Notes: generated by a model from the letters alone, not told the origin. A stretch of DNA of 50,000 bases from Strigamia acuminata (GCA_949358305.1 OX442314.1:51745662-51795661); one strand, 5' to 3'. Positions 1 through 11,205 are shown, numbered from the stretch's first letter. A program made the numbers and translations.

Positions 1-1409
1 CAGCCAATGGTCGGCCAGCCCATCGGCGGACGGCGTCGCCGAGCAAAGAGGGCAATGTCCATCCTCGTCTTCGGCGTGCATCCGTTTCAACGTCTAGAGG
101 AGGACAACAACAACAAGAACAACGTTGACGATAAAATAAAATGAAATAAATAAATAAATAAATAAATAAAGAGAAAGGAAAAAGAGGAAGAAGATGAAGA
201 AGAAAGCGAACTAGTCGTTCAACTACGGTAGTTCGATATTCACCGAAATCAAAAGACGGGGCTGGCGCGAATACAGCCGCAGCAACCCTCGGGCGGCCTC
301 GGCCGCGTCGTCCAGGACGGCGTGCCACTTCCGCCAGTGGCGGAAAGCGTCCCGGAAGAAGCTCCCGTACTTCGTCACTTCTATAGAGAAAATTGGAATT
401 TGAAATAAATAAATAAATAAATAAATAAATAAACAAACAAATAAATGTTTGTTCGTTCGTCTTGTTTCTTACTGTCCGGGCGGAAAGCGCACATGGCGCA
501 GTAGTGGGCCTTATTGCCCTCCTTCTCTGGCGCCTCTTTCCCCGACGACGAGGCGCCCTTCGTCCCCCTTCTTCCCCCGCCCCCCGTTCGCTCGTTCTCT
601 TCTCTCCCCCTCCGCCGTCGCCGCGTTGACGTGCTCCCCGTCGCCCCCTTCACCATCCGGAGCATCCTCGCCTCCATCGCCTCCATCTTCGCTTCCACCG
701 CCGCCCCCACCGCCGCCTTAATCCTCGCTTCCGTCACCGCGTCCGTTGTCGCGGCGGCGGCGGCGGCGGCGTCGGTGCCACCGGACAGCTCGTTGGCGGC
801 GCCGGTGCCACCGGACGACTTGTCGAGCATCGTCGAGCGAGTTCCTTGTGTCTGGAAGAAGCAAAACGACTGATTAAACAGACAATCAAAAACAAACGAG
901 CGAACAAACGGTATACGAGTATCGACAAAAATTACCGCTTTCGCCACTTTCGCGGCCTTGGTCGCGCGACCATCGGACAACTTCCGCTTTAGATTCCGAG
1001 GCCGCAGGGTGATGTGCAGCGGTGGCAACCGTTTCGGGGGCGGCGGCGGCGGCGTCGGCGTCGGCGATGACGACTGCGGCGACGAGACCGAAGCTCGCCC
1101 GGAAGACGGCAAAGGCGACTTCGGCGACGTCTGTGGCGTCGACGGCGCCGGAACTCGTTCCGGATGCGCCGGTGATGTGGCGTCTCCGGCGACGGTCTGC
1201 GGGTCCGGGGCGGGTTTGCACGCCCGCTGGATGTCGTTCTCCGACAACCGCTCCACGGGTACGGTGACTCGCTGTAGCAGCACCTCCGACGAAAGCGGCG
1301 CCGTCGCCTCAAACGTCTCCGGCGACGATTGCGGCGAAGACGAAGACGTCGACGCGATTAAGATTGGCGATGGGAATCTCCCGGGCGTCTACCGAGAAAA
1401 GGAGAAAAA

Positions 1410-1449
<40 letters not shown>

Positions 1450-1454
1450 ATGAA

Positions 1455-1485
<31 letters not shown>

Positions 1486-1915
1486 AGAAACAAACAAACA
1501 AACAAACAAACAAACAAACAAACAAACAAATAAACAAATAAAGTAAATTAAAGTAAAGTAAAGTAAAATAAGGTAAAGTAAAGTAAACTCGTAAATGAGC
1601 GAGTGTGTGAGTACGGACGATCGAGTTGAGACAAGAGAAAATACCTCTCGCGGCCACTCCAGGCTGTTTGTTTGAGGAAAGAACGCGGGTAAGGAAAAAG
1701 AGAAAAAAAAATATAAAAAAAAAGAAATATGCACAAAGTTGGGTGATGGAAATGCCAAAACGTTACCTTCTTCATCCTTTTCCACGCGCTCCCTCCCGCC
1801 CTCGTCTCCCTCTTCACGGCCTTCTTATCGCCTCTCTTCTCTTTCGTCTTTCTGGCGCCCTTTTTCTCTTCCGTCCCCTTCTCCGTTCTCACCTCTCCCC
1901 CCTCATCATTCGGCT

Positions 1916-1950
<35 letters not shown>

Positions 1951-4017
1951 TCCTCATCCTCCTTCTTCTCCTTCTCCGCCATCATCCTCTCTTCCTCCTC
2001 TTCTTCCTCTTTCTTCTTCTTCTCCGCAATCACCCTCTTTTCCTCCACTTCTTCCTCCTTTTTCTTCTTCTCCGCCATCACCCTCTTTTCCTCCTCTTCT
2101 TCCTCCTTCTTCTTCTCTTCCGCCCTCGCCTTCTTTTCCTCCTCTTTTCTCTTCTTCTTCTCCCTTTTCTCCTTCTTCTTCTTCTTCTTCTCCTCCTTCT
2201 CCTCCTCCTCTTTCTTCTTCTTCTCCGCCATCGCCCTCTCTTCCTCCTCTTCTTCCTCTTTCTTCTTCTTCTCCGCCATCGCCCTCTTTTCCTTCTCTTT
2301 CGCTAACCACCCACGCATCCAATCACTCCTCTCGTCGGCTTCACTCTCGCTCAGCTCCTCGTCGGCCTCGTCATCGCTCTGCCCGTCGTCGGTGTCACTA
2401 CTGTCATCCTCACTCTGCTCCCCCTCGGTCTCTTTCGCGTCTCTCTTTTTCCTACAAAAGAGGTGAAATTGTGAGACATTGCGCGCGACCCGCAAAGAAC
2501 GCGTCAAACTTACACCGGCGACGCGCCCGTGGACTCCGCGGACCGCCGCTCGCTCATCGCCCGACCCGCGGGCCGCGACAAACCCGGTGCCAACGCATTC
2601 GATGGTTGCTGCTGTTGTCGTGGCGAATCTGGCTGGATCTGGAAAGGAGCGAAACGAGCGGCGGACTAAGAAAATAAAATAAAACGAGCGTGGGAATGAC
2701 GATTCTTTCACTCACCGGCGCCGTCGACCGCGACTTCGGACCGCGCAGCATCATCATCGCCGCCTCGAACACCCCAAGTCGTCCGGTCTGCGACCCGGCC
2801 GTTGTTGTCGCCGTCGCCTGCGACTCGAGCGACGCCTGGCTATTCAGGGGCAGCGTGGTGTCCTGCGACTCTTCGTCCTCGTCTTCGCCCGGGGACCGAG
2901 AAAGCTGCGTCACCCGCGAGAAAACGAAATAAACGGGATCGATAAAATAAAATAATTACGCGATAATTCTTTTACTCACCGTCTCGGGTCCCGCGGGCCG
3001 TGGTCGGGGGTCGACCGTCGACGACGACGAGCCCGGCACGACCTGGAAGAAAACAAACGAACAGACAAATATAAGTAAACGAGCGAATTAAAGAAAAAGG
3101 CGGGCGAAAGAAAAGAAAAGAAGGAGTAACTTATGAAACGAGGCGAAACGAAACAGATCCGAGTTGGTCGGATGCGCTCTAACGCTCGTTCTCGGGCGCT
3201 ACTTTGACGGCGGACGGGCAAGCGTCGAGGCCTCGGCTCGATTTTTACCGGACTCGAACTTTTTTGTTCGTGCACGTTTCGACCCAAACAAACCAACAAC
3301 AATTTCACTCACCGTCGATGGGGATGGCGGCGGTAGTGGCGAATACGTCGGCGATTGCAGTAGCGGCGACGGTAGTGACGATGACAGCGACGACCGACTC
3401 GCGGACCGTCGCGTGGGCAGCGTGACCTGGAAAGAGGCGGACGAGTTAATAAGATGAAATAATAGTGGGACAAAAATATTTTTTTTTTTTTTTTTTTTTT
3501 TTCTAAACCCACCACCCTGTCGGGTCCTGTCGGACTCGGCACGGGCGCGTTGCCGTCGTCCGGGAAGCGAGGCTGCAACCCTTCGTCGATGGACACGACC
3601 TGGAAACGAACGAACAAATAAAAAGAAAAAGATAAATAAAAATAAAAGGAAAAATAGAAATAAAAATAAAAATAAGTGGAAAAGTAAGATATAAAGTAAC
3701 GCGTGAAACAAAACGAAACAAATCGAGGCGATTCTTTCACTCGGCGCTACCTTTGGTTCCTCGGTGGTCGACTCGGACGCCGCCGACGTCGTCCGCTGCA
3801 GCCGCGGCATGTCGGGAACCACCGCCTCGTCGTCGATCGTGGCCTGTAAATAAGCGATCGAATTAATTAAATGAATGGATGAATAGATGGTTTACGGAAC
3901 GACTCTTTCACTTACGGGTTTCGCCGCTACAGCCACGGCATCCGTTTCTTCGACCTCGACCTCCGTTCCGATGTTGAGCTCGGTCTCATCGACTATTTTT
4001 TCTTCTTCTTTTTCCAT
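1..4017 (-). CDS. Twin-zinc-finger protein, long paralogue, 3' end outside window
   Basis: I do not recognise the family. Model of 12 exons (plus coordinates, 5' to 3'): 4017-3916, 3843-3751, 3599-3513, 3426-3313, 3042-2980, 2904-2716, 2638-2514, 2451-1767, 1388-936, 851-473, 380-244, 93-1. All have GT-AG borders and agreeing phases, giving 840 codons and still open. The ATG at 4017 directly follows an acceptor (CACCAG). The N-terminal half is Ser/Thr/Pro-rich. Exon 8 is an extreme Lys/Glu block with about six repeats of MAEKKKKEEEE, a likely charged helix. Exon 10 has a short coiled coil (around EAKMEAMEARMLRMV) and a basic RRRRRG stretch. The C-terminus holds the twin finger: CAMC...FRHWRKWH, a linker AARGLLRLYSRQP, then CPLC-x11-HW, cut by the window edge. 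Exons 10-12 match the paralogues at 5.5-6.0 kb and 7.9-8.4 kb in intron position and phase (1, then 0). The early small exons are the least certain part. A nuclear role is inference. Confidence 0.6.
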
Positions 4018-4831
4018 CTGGTGTCTACGCGGGAGAAGAAAAATTAAATAAATAAATAATTAAATAAATAAAACAAACGAACAACGTGAAAATGTGAAAA
4101 TAAATTGAGTGACAAGCGACGATAAACCGGGAACGAGGGATCGAAGATGGGGCGACAGAACACGTCGCGCGAAATCCGCGAGCGGGACACCGAGCCCGCT
4201 ACCCCGGCCGTTTGCGTCTCGTTATTTTATTTCATTTTATTTTTATTTATTTTTATTAATTAATTAATTAATTAATTAATTAATTAATTGATCAGTTAGT
4301 TAATTAAAACTAATTAAAAAGAAAAAAAAGTTGAAATGAAGCTGTTCCCGCGATCAAGTTTTCTCGCCGCCATGAGCGACGCGACCGAAACGCGACCAAA
4401 CGAATTTGCACGCCGTATTGGCGTACGCTGTTCCGCGTGTACGGGTGCATACGTGTGGTCGCGATCGTGGTTAATAGACCAATTTGTTTACTCACTCGAC
4501 AATCGACAGGCAATTGATAAACGTTGTTGGTGCCAAACAATCGCGCGCTAGGGTGCACCGTGGATAAACAAACCCGTGTGACATCTGGTGACAAGTCCGC
4601 GAACAATTTCATTTCATTTCTAACCTACAAGTAGGCGGTTTAATCAAACCAACCATCGGTTTATATTTAAAAAAAAACAAAACAAACAAGAGAAAAAAAT
4701 AAAATAAAATAAAATAAAATAAAATAAAATAAAAGGAGTCGGCGTCAAAGGAAACCGTGGTAGCGGCGCCAACGGGACGAATCCGATCTATCAATAAGAC
4801 GGGCGACCCGGCGCTGGCCGAGGAGGCGCGC

Positions 4832-4871
<40 letters not shown>

Positions 4872-5087
4872 GCTTGTCTGTCTCGTTTCGAAGTTGACGG
4901 ATATGTTGGTCGATTTCTTTTGTTTTATCATCTATTTTGTTGTTCATTCCCTCTCTTACACGGTCGCGCCGAAACGTAACGACACCACCGCCCCTCGTTA
5001 CGTCGTTCCCGGCAGCCGTCGCTCGCCCGACGCGCCCTCGCGCGCTCCCGTGTCCCCCGCACGCGCCTAAACGCGGTCACGTCGCAG
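4018..5087. other. Intergenic and upstream region with microsatellites
   Basis: No convincing gene. It holds the upstream region of the long twin-finger gene, an (ATTA)n run near 4255-4290, an (AAAAT)n run near 4700-4735 and a (CTGT)n run near 4827-4875. An ATG in good context at 4371 opens only about 45 codons and has no paralogue, so I do not call it. Confidence 0.6.
4578..4612 (-). promoter_or_regulatory. Conserved 35-bp block upstream of twin-finger gene 1
   Basis: On the plus strand the block starts GTGACATCTGGTG and ends in AATTTCAT. It aligns without gaps to the blocks at 6236-6270 and 8572-8606, each lying upstream of a paralogous gene. Here it is about 560 nt from the ATG, beyond a presumed 5' leader intron. 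It may be a core promoter or first-exon element; no transcript data are available. Confidence 0.4.
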
Positions 5088-5382
5088 AAGCGCGCCGATC
5101 CAGTGCCCTGATCAAAGACGTTTTGTTTCGATTTTATCGTCGCTGCGTGAGGAGAAGACAAAGACGACGACGACGACGACGACGAAGTTCGGAAAGAGAG
5201 TCGAGAGGCTGACGAGGAAGATGCGGGAGAAGACAAAAGTGGTCGCGTTGAAGTTGAACTTGACGAGGAAGAGGCTCGGGGGCCCGGGGACCGACCTGTA
5301 CGAGTTGGGAGCGGATAAGTTGGAGACGGTGGACGACAAGGACGAGTCGTTTGTTTGTAATAATAACGATGTAATGATGTAA
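5088..5382 (+). CDS. Candidate 3'-terminal coding exon, unknown protein
   Basis: The plus strand is open from a possible acceptor (GTCGCAG before 5088) to TAA at 5380-5382. The product is Lys/Arg/Thr-rich and then acidic: a (ACG)n threonine run, KFGKRVERLTRKMREK, GPGTDLYELGADKLETVDD, and a cysteine near the end. An in-frame ATG at 5221 would give 53 residues if there is no upstream exon. AATAAA follows at 5504. No upstream exon was found with confidence and there is no paralogue in the window, so this is a possibility supported by composition, stop and polyadenylation signal only. Confidence 0.3.
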
Positions 5383-5503
5383 TAATAATAATAATAACAA
5401 CAAAAACAACAACAACAACAATTACAATGGTTAATGTGGATTTATTTATTTTTTTTTTATTTTATTTTATTTATTTTTTTTTTTTATATATTTGAGACAA
5501 TAC

Positions 5504-5509
5504 AATAAA
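5504..5509 (+). terminator. Polyadenylation signal AATAAA
   Basis: AATAAA lies 122 nt after the stop codon of the candidate exon ending at 5382. It sits in an AT-rich stretch where the hexamer can occur by chance. Confidence 0.3.
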
Positions 5510-5518
5510 AGAAAAAGA

Positions 5519-6018
5519 TCAAATTAACGAAATCCTGTGCGCCTCCGTCCAATGGCCAATCAGGTTGTCTGGAGAGGGTGTCTCCGCACAAAACGGACAG
5601 CGTCTGCCGCGTTGGTGCACCTGCCCCAATATCTAAAAGAGGGGGGGGAAGGGAGGAAGAAACGAATTAGTTGGTTGGTTAACTAGACGAAGGAGTTAAA
5701 TGCTCACCAACGCTAGATGAGCGGGCTCGCGCGAATACATTCGTAGCAATCCCCGGATGGCCTCGTCCGCACCTTCACGGATGTCGTGTCGCTGTCGCCA
5801 GTGGCGGAAGATGTCCATGTAAAAGTAGCCGTCCGGGTCTGAAATAAATAAGAAAAATAAAAATAAAATAAAATAAAAGAAAATGAAAAAATAAAAAGAA
5901 AATGGACGACTAATAAGTAGATAAATAGATGTTTCTCACCGTTTGGGTGCTCGCCGCACAAAACGCAGTAATACGACCTACCGCCCTCTTCTCTGTGTGG
6001 TGCTGGTGCTCCGTTCAT
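5519..6018 (-). CDS. Small twin-zinc-finger protein, complete
   Basis: Three exons (6018-5940, 5838-5708, 5632-5519) with GT-AG introns of 101 and 75 nt encode 107 residues ending in TGA at 5519-5521. Finger 1 is CVLC-x17-HWRQRH, split after CVLCGEHPN by a phase-1 intron. A helical linker follows (EAIRGLLRMYSREPAHLAL) and ends at a phase-0 intron. Finger 2 is CPFC-x11-HWTEAH. Both fingers have the C-x2-C...H-x4-H ligand pattern of C2H2 or BED-like fingers. The intron phases match the long paralogue at the left edge and the copy at 7.9-8.4 kb. This is the minimal form of the family: almost nothing but the twin finger. DNA, RNA or protein binding is possible; none is shown. The ATG follows a purine-rich AAGAAAG, and an upstream leader intron is likely by analogy with the 8.4-kb copy. 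Confidence 0.65.
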
Positions 6019-6105
6019 CTTTCTTTCTTCCGTGTGGGAGACGAATAAAGAATTAATTAATTAATTGAAAATAAATTGGAAAGGGAGATCACACAAAGCA
6101 TCAAA

Positions 6106-6112
6106 CTTACTC

Positions 6113-6170
<58 letters not shown>
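6106..6170. repeat. (ACTT)n microsatellite
   Basis: Near-perfect tetranucleotide run in the presumed 5' leader region of the small twin-finger gene. Its unit resembles the splice donor complement CTTAC, so the true donor is hard to place here. Confidence 0.9.
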
Positions 6171-6171
<1 letters not shown>

Positions 6172-6235
6172 AACGAAGACGATGTGGCGACGGGGACCGG
6201 GCGGATGATGAAACGCGCACTTGATCCACGTTGTC

Positions 6236-6270
6236 GTGACACTTGATGTCGAGACCGCAAACCATTTCGT
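6236..6270 (-). promoter_or_regulatory. Conserved 35-bp block upstream of twin-finger gene 2
   Basis: It aligns ungapped with 8572-8606 (about 30 of 35 positions equal) and with 4578-4612. It starts GTGACACTTGATG and ends in GCAAACCATTTCGT on the plus strand. It lies 218 nt upstream of the ATG at 6018. Confidence 0.45.
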
Positions 6271-6423
6271 CTGGACTACGGAGCGCCCGGAGATGCGCTG
6301 TACCGCGCTCGGTACAACGAGGAATTGTACGCGGGCGCGTGTGTGCAAAACATGCGGTCGATTAGCGACGTTCCCTCCGATATGCACTCGCCGAGTGAAC
6401 GGGGTCGGCATCCCACGCCGAGA

Positions 6424-7690
6424 GAACCGTGCCGGAGAAAGAAAGTTGGAGTCGAAGCCAGCAAACGAGACTACCGGGAAACATCACGACCATCGTTGCG
6501 AACAACGTTGGCACGACAAAGACTTTAAAAAGACAGGCACGCTCGGGCACCCGGTGGAAGGCGAATCCTCTCGATGGCGCGTCCCATGCCGAGGGAACCG
6601 TGCCGGAGAAAGAAAGTTGGAGTCGAAGCCAGGCGGCCGAATTCCGCCACCCGGAAGTGCGTTCGTGTCCAGTTGATCGGGGACGGAAAGAAGATCGTGG
6701 CTTGCGCGCCCAGAGACGGATGTTTGTTTGAATTTTAACGAGATGGAAAACGACGGAGTTTTGGTTGCCGGATTCGGTCGTAGCGGGGCACGCCGTTGGT
6801 GATGTTCCCGGCGCGCGATTCAAAGTGGTCAAAGTCGCTAATGTTTCGTTGTTGGCTTTGTACGGGGAGAAAAAGGAAAGACCGAGGTCTTAAAATGTGT
6901 TTGTTTTTTTTTTTTGTTTGTTTGCTTGTTTAGTGGCAAATTTGAATTCGATCGAGTTTCAAAAATAAATCGATCGAAACGTTAAAAACGAGACTTTAAC
7001 GTAGAATTTCTCATTCGTTTTAATGGCGGCAACGACTTTTTGATCGGACGACACTATCGTTTATTACAAACAAACAACGGGGTGGCGAGTAAACCGAGTG
7101 ACTTCGGGCGCCGCGTTAGCATCCAAGAAACAATTAGCTCACCCGCGTGTTCGTCATCTTTGCTCGCCGCCGAGAGGATTTGCCTTCCATCGGGTGCCCG
7201 AGCGTGTCTGTCTTTTTCGAAGTCTTCGTCGCGCCAAACGTTGTTCGCGACGATGATCACGATGTTTCCTCGCAGTTCGCCGACCTCGCGGTTTACCCGC
7301 TTCGCTCGTTGGATACGGAAGGTCGATCGGTTTATTTTTGAATTTTGGTCGCCGAGTTCGAATTTGCCGCCGAATTTGTTCGCGCGGTCTCTCGCCGTAA
7401 TATGTTTTGTTTCTTTTTTTTTTTCTTTCTTGATTTTCTGTTTAATTTTTATTTATTTATTTATTTATTTATTTTTTTATTTATTAATTAATTAATTTTT
7501 TTTTTTTTTTTACGAACCAAAAAAAAAAAAAACACATTTTAAGACCTCGGTCTTTCCTTTTTCTCCCCGTACAAAGCCAACAACGAAACATTTGCGACTT
7601 TGGCCACTTTGAATCGCGCGCCGGGAACATCACCAATGGCGTGCCCCGCTACAACCGAATCCGGCAACCAAAACTCCGTCGTCCGCCTCG
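6424..7690. repeat. Region of direct and inverted duplications, no gene seen
   Basis: A segment of about 38 bp beginning GAACCGTGCCGGAGAAAGAA occurs twice in direct orientation (near 6424 and 6596). Two inverted pairs are visible. Sequence 6470-6580 recurs inverted at about 7140-7265 at roughly 80 percent by eye, and 6757-6903 recurs inverted at about 7528-7685 at high identity. The order is a-b-a'-b', so this is not a simple foldback. The 6.9-7.5 kb centre is AT-rich. No transposase is seen, so a non-autonomous element or old rearrangement is likely. Confidence 0.6.
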
Positions 7691-7889
7691 TTAAATAACA
7701 ACTACGATTAATGTGGATTTTTTTTTATTTTTATTTTTATTTTTATTCTTATTTTTTTTATTTTTAATTAATTAAAACAAATAAAAAGAAATGAAGAAGA
7801 AGTCATACAATACAAAAAAAAACAAAAAAACAAAAAAACAAAAAAAGGTCAAATAAAATCGAATGCACGGTCCACCGATGCTGTCTCCG
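7691..7889. other. AT-rich spacer downstream of the 7.9-kb twin-finger copy
   Basis: Mostly (ATTTTT)n-like and (A)nC runs. No coding signal is seen. Confidence 0.6.
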
Positions 7890-8409
7890 TCATCCCTGGT
7901 GGGCGGTCGGTGCTTGAAATCTATGCGCTTCCACCCAATGGGTAGAGAGATCCTCGAAAAAGGGTGTTTCCGCGCAAAACGGACAGCGTCCGTCGTTGTG
8001 TCGGTACACCCGTCTCAGTGCCTTGAAAAAAAAATAAAAAATAAAAAAAAATAAATTAGTTGACTAGTTAACTCGGCGAAGAAACTAAAAGCTCACCAAT
8101 GCCAAACGAACGGGGTCGCGCGAATGGATATTCGTAGCAGCCCTCGGGTGGAATCGTCCGCATCTCCGCCGATGTTATGGTACCGTCGCCAGTGACGAAA
8201 GGCATCTTTACAGAAAACACCGTTCGGTTCTGAAACGAGAAAAAATTAAAATCAAATAAAATATACATAATTAAAAAATAAATAAATAAATAAATTGAAC
8301 AACTGATAAGTAAATAAATGGATGTTTGTTTCTTACTGTCGGGGTATTTACCGCAGCACAAAGCGCAGTAATGTGACTTGTCGCCCTCTGCATGCTGCGC
8401 TCCTTCCAT
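7890..8409 (-). pseudogene. Twin-zinc-finger paralogue with a 2-nt insertion
   Basis: Same three-exon layout as the gene at 5.5-6.0 kb: exons 8409-8337, 8229-8097 and 8021-7890. Exon 1 encodes YCALC, exon 2 encodes the FRHWRRYH end of finger 1 plus the linker, and exon 3 encodes CPFC-x11-HWVEAH and a TGA at 7890-7892. Exon 2 is 133 nt against 131 nt in the intact copy. The two extra bases lie just after the GLLR linker codons, around the codons for ISI. The reading frame then meets a stop at the splice junction. Exon 3 itself remains open in the expected frame, so the damage looks recent, or an alternative splice site rescues it. By comparison with the intact copy I call it a likely pseudogene; a sequencing indel is the alternative. 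Confidence 0.55.
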
Positions 8410-8571
8410 CTTTCTTCTGTGTGGGAGACGAGTAGAGAATTGAAAATAAATTGGAGAGAGAAACCACACAAAACACCAAACTTACCAACGGAGACGAAGT
8501 GCCGATGAAAACCGGGAGGAAAATGAAACACTCGCGCGATATACGCTGTCGGACCAACGTGCGCGTTTGTC

Positions 8572-8606
8572 GTGACATCTGGTGTCGAGCTCGCAAACCA
8601 TTTCGT
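8572..8606 (-). promoter_or_regulatory. Conserved 35-bp block upstream of twin-finger copy 3
   Basis: Third member of the block, beginning GTGACATCTGGTG and ending GCAAACCATTTCGT on the plus strand, 163 nt upstream of the ATG at 8409. It probably lies in the first (non-coding) exon or core promoter. Confidence 0.45.
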
Positions 8607-8714
8607 GGCCGCGCGAGTCGAGGCCGTCGACTTCGAGTGGTAGCCGAGACCGTAAATGAATTCGCTTTTACCGCGACGAATCTCGCGCGACCGCGACTCC
8701 GCAAAAATACCGTA

Positions 8715-9169
8715 TATGGCCCGTAACGGCCCGCCGACGGTCCCGTAACGGTCCCGTCACGACCCCGTCAACGGCTTGTACGGGCCGTGATGGGGTCGTG
8801 ACGGGACCGTCGGCGGCCCGTTAACGGACCGTGCGGGCCGTTACGGGATCGTGACGGTCCCGTCACGATCCCGTCAACGGCTTGTACGGGCCGTTACGAG
8901 ATCGTGACGGTCCCGTTGGCGGCTCGTTAACGGCCCGTACAAGCCGTTGACGGGATCGTGACGGTCCCGTCACGATCCCGTAACGGCTCGCACGGGCCGT
9001 TAACGGGCCGCCGACGGTCCCGTGACGGTCCCGTAACGGCCTTCGTTCCCGGACTTCGGCTCGCCGACGGCCCGTACGACCTCATGCGGGCCGTTAACGG
9101 CCCGTTAACGGGCCGCCGACGGTCCCGTCACGATCCCGTAACGGCCCGTCATGATCCCGTAACGGGCTG
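8715..9169. repeat. Satellite array A (GTTAAC-centred GC-rich satellite)
   Basis: Short array of the satellite that fills 13.8-22.2 kb. Blocks of CGGCCCGTTAACGGCCCG alternate with GGGATCGTGACGGGACCGTC and their reverse complements. Orientation switches several times, and the block TTCGTTCCCGGACTTCGGCT found in the larger arrays occurs once. It ends at the border module starting at 9170. Confidence 0.9.
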
Positions 9170-9567
9170 AAAACGGGAAAACTGAGGGAGTCGGGTGCGA
9201 GACCACGTGACCCGGAGTGTGGTTTTTGGGGGCGAGGGCCGTCCTCCGACCGCGCCGTGACGCGCCCCGAGTCGGATCAAGAGTCACGGCGCGTCGCGGC
9301 GCTTTCGGAGCACGCGACCCGATCCCCCCCCTCCCTCCCGTCACAAAAACCACGTTTTAGCGAAACCCTTGACCGGTCACAAAACCCACCGAACACCGAA
9401 AAGCAACGAACAAAACGCGCTCGGTCGCACGAACTACTCGGCCAAAACAACATCCGCAAATTCCGCATCGCAGTCGCGATCAACGAAACAACGTATAGGC
9501 CGCCGTAATGTTAAAAAGCGGGACCCTTTCGCCCCCGACAAAATCCGCACACATACCCCAAGGTTAA
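9170..9567. repeat. Satellite border module and adjoining duplicated segment
   Basis: Positions 9170-9287 are an inverted, truncated copy of the border module at 13606-13835 (marks: GAGACCACGTGACCCGGAGT and GGCGAGGGCCGTCCTCCGAC). From 9288 to 9567 the sequence is a near-identical direct copy of part of 16764-17167, which includes a long stretch rich in CGAAC and CAACA words and ends CCCCAAGGTTAA. The abrupt change of partner at GATCAAGAG/TCACGG marks a rearrangement junction. Confidence 0.8.
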
Positions 9568-9612
9568 ACGAGCGTTTCATTCGCCCATTTATCCGTCGGT
9601 CTCTTCTAGGCC

Positions 9613-9785
9613 ATGGCGGACGGTTTTCCCAAAACTGACGCGGACGCGCGTGTGTGGGTCGCCACGACAACATCGCCCTCTTCCTTCTCGCTTCGACGGA
9701 CGACTGTGTGTGTTCGCTCAATCCGCGACGTCTTCACGACCGAACACGTGTCAATTTTGGACAGCCGACTGGCCGATTAATTCTG
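9613..9785 (+). pseudogene. Internally deleted piggyBac gene remnant
   Basis: The start codon and about 17 codons (ADGFPKTDADARVWVA) match the start of the piggyBac gene at 43760. After about 50 bp of unrelated sequence it resumes with a match to the region just after that gene's stop (CGACGT..CCACGACCGA and GGCCGATTAATT, compare about 46180-46230). All transposase domains are missing. It sits in the same place relative to a coiled-coil gene as the full-length copy does, so it arose by internal deletion after segmental duplication. Confidence 0.7.
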
Positions 9786-9842
9786 TTTCGTTTTATTTTA
9801 TTATATTTTATTGTATTTTATTTCATTTTTCCATTTTTATTA

Positions 9843-9892
<50 letters not shown>

Positions 9893-10048
9893 TAACAACA
9901 ACAAAAACAAAGGCGATGACGACGTATTGTCGGTGCCAACGAGGAAAAAAAAAAAAAAAAACAAAAAAAAAAAAGAAGAAGAATTGAAAACAAATGAAAC
10001 AGGGATAAATAAAAACGAACGAATTAACTAATTAATTAATCGATCAAT
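9786..10048. other. AT-rich spacer with (TTA)n and poly-A runs
   Basis: Holds (ATT)n near 9840-9890 and A-rich runs near 9945-9985. It parallels the spacer 46225-46500 in the other duplicate. Confidence 0.6.
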
Positions 10049-11149
10049 TTATTGGTCCACCGGTCGATCGGTCGCGTCGGGGCGCGTTGGAGCGATGGCC
10101 CGGTGCTCGCGGTACCCACTCGTCGTGGCCGTGGCCGCGTCCATCGCCTCGTCCGACTCGGATCGCTCTCGGGTTTCGGTCGGTCCTTCGGCAACGACAA
10201 TGGTGGCTGGCGGTTGGTCGTCGGGCTCTCGGGTCGGCGAGTGACTCAACTGGGGACAAGTAAAGTAAAGTAAAGTAAAGTAAAGTAAAGTAAAATAAAA
10301 CAAAGTAAATGGAAAATAAATTGGCCGGGGTGGGACGGTGTCTAATCGAAATCGAGTTTGACCCCGTGCGCCGTGAAATGGGAAGGGGGGAAAGAGAGAG
10401 AGACAGAGACAGACAGACACTCACGTGTTCTTGTCTCGGGCGCTTCTCGAGATCCAACGCCTTTTTTTTTAAGTCCTCCACCTCCACGTCATGAGCCGAC
10501 TCCGACTCCGGCTCCGACTCGAGTGGTCGTCGTTGTTGTTGCTGCCACTGCTGCCACTGCTGCTCTCGCTCCCGCTCCCACTGCTGCTCCGACTGCTCCA
10601 GCTCCAATCGCTCCCGCTCCAATCCCTCCCACTCTCGCTGCTCCCGCTCTCGTTGCTCCCGCTCCTGTCGACGCCACGCCCGCCGATAGACCGCGCTTTC
10701 TCGGTCCAACTGTTCGAGACGCAAATGGATTTGGCGCTGGTGGGACACCTCTTGTAGTCTCAACCGCTCATCAAGTTCTCTCTTCTTCGCCTCCAACCGT
10801 CTTCGCATCTCTCGCTTGAACCTCTCCAACTCGTCGTCCGTGGTTCGACGCAGTTGTCGTTGCTCCTCTCCCAGCTGGTTTCCCAGCGCCCACAGGAGCC
10901 GCGCGGTCGACGGCGGCTCTTCCTCCCCCTCCTCTCCTTCCTTCTTTTCGAACGGCAGCTCGAATTCGACCGCCCCAGTCTAGAGAGAACGAAGGAACGA
11001 ACGAATGAACAAAAATATTGCGCCGGGTAACGCGGGGCAACGCGAAAATTTTTACTCACTTCGACCTCGAGTTTGACTCCTCGTTTAACGTCGCGCAACA
11101 TGGCGGCGTCGATCTCGGTTAGGTCTTCGTCGTCGTTGTCGGCGGCGGC

Positions 11150-11205
<56 letters not shown>

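Noticed and set aside
1404-1570. Frames rich in YLFIYLF that look like membrane segments, here and in many other places.
   Set aside because: They are (AAAT)n and (AAAC)n microsatellites read in translation, mostly inside introns or spacers.
4371-4508. ATG in strong context opening a 45-codon frame (MSDATETRPNEFARR...).
   Set aside because: Short, no paralogue or acceptable splice continuation, no composition different from neighbours.
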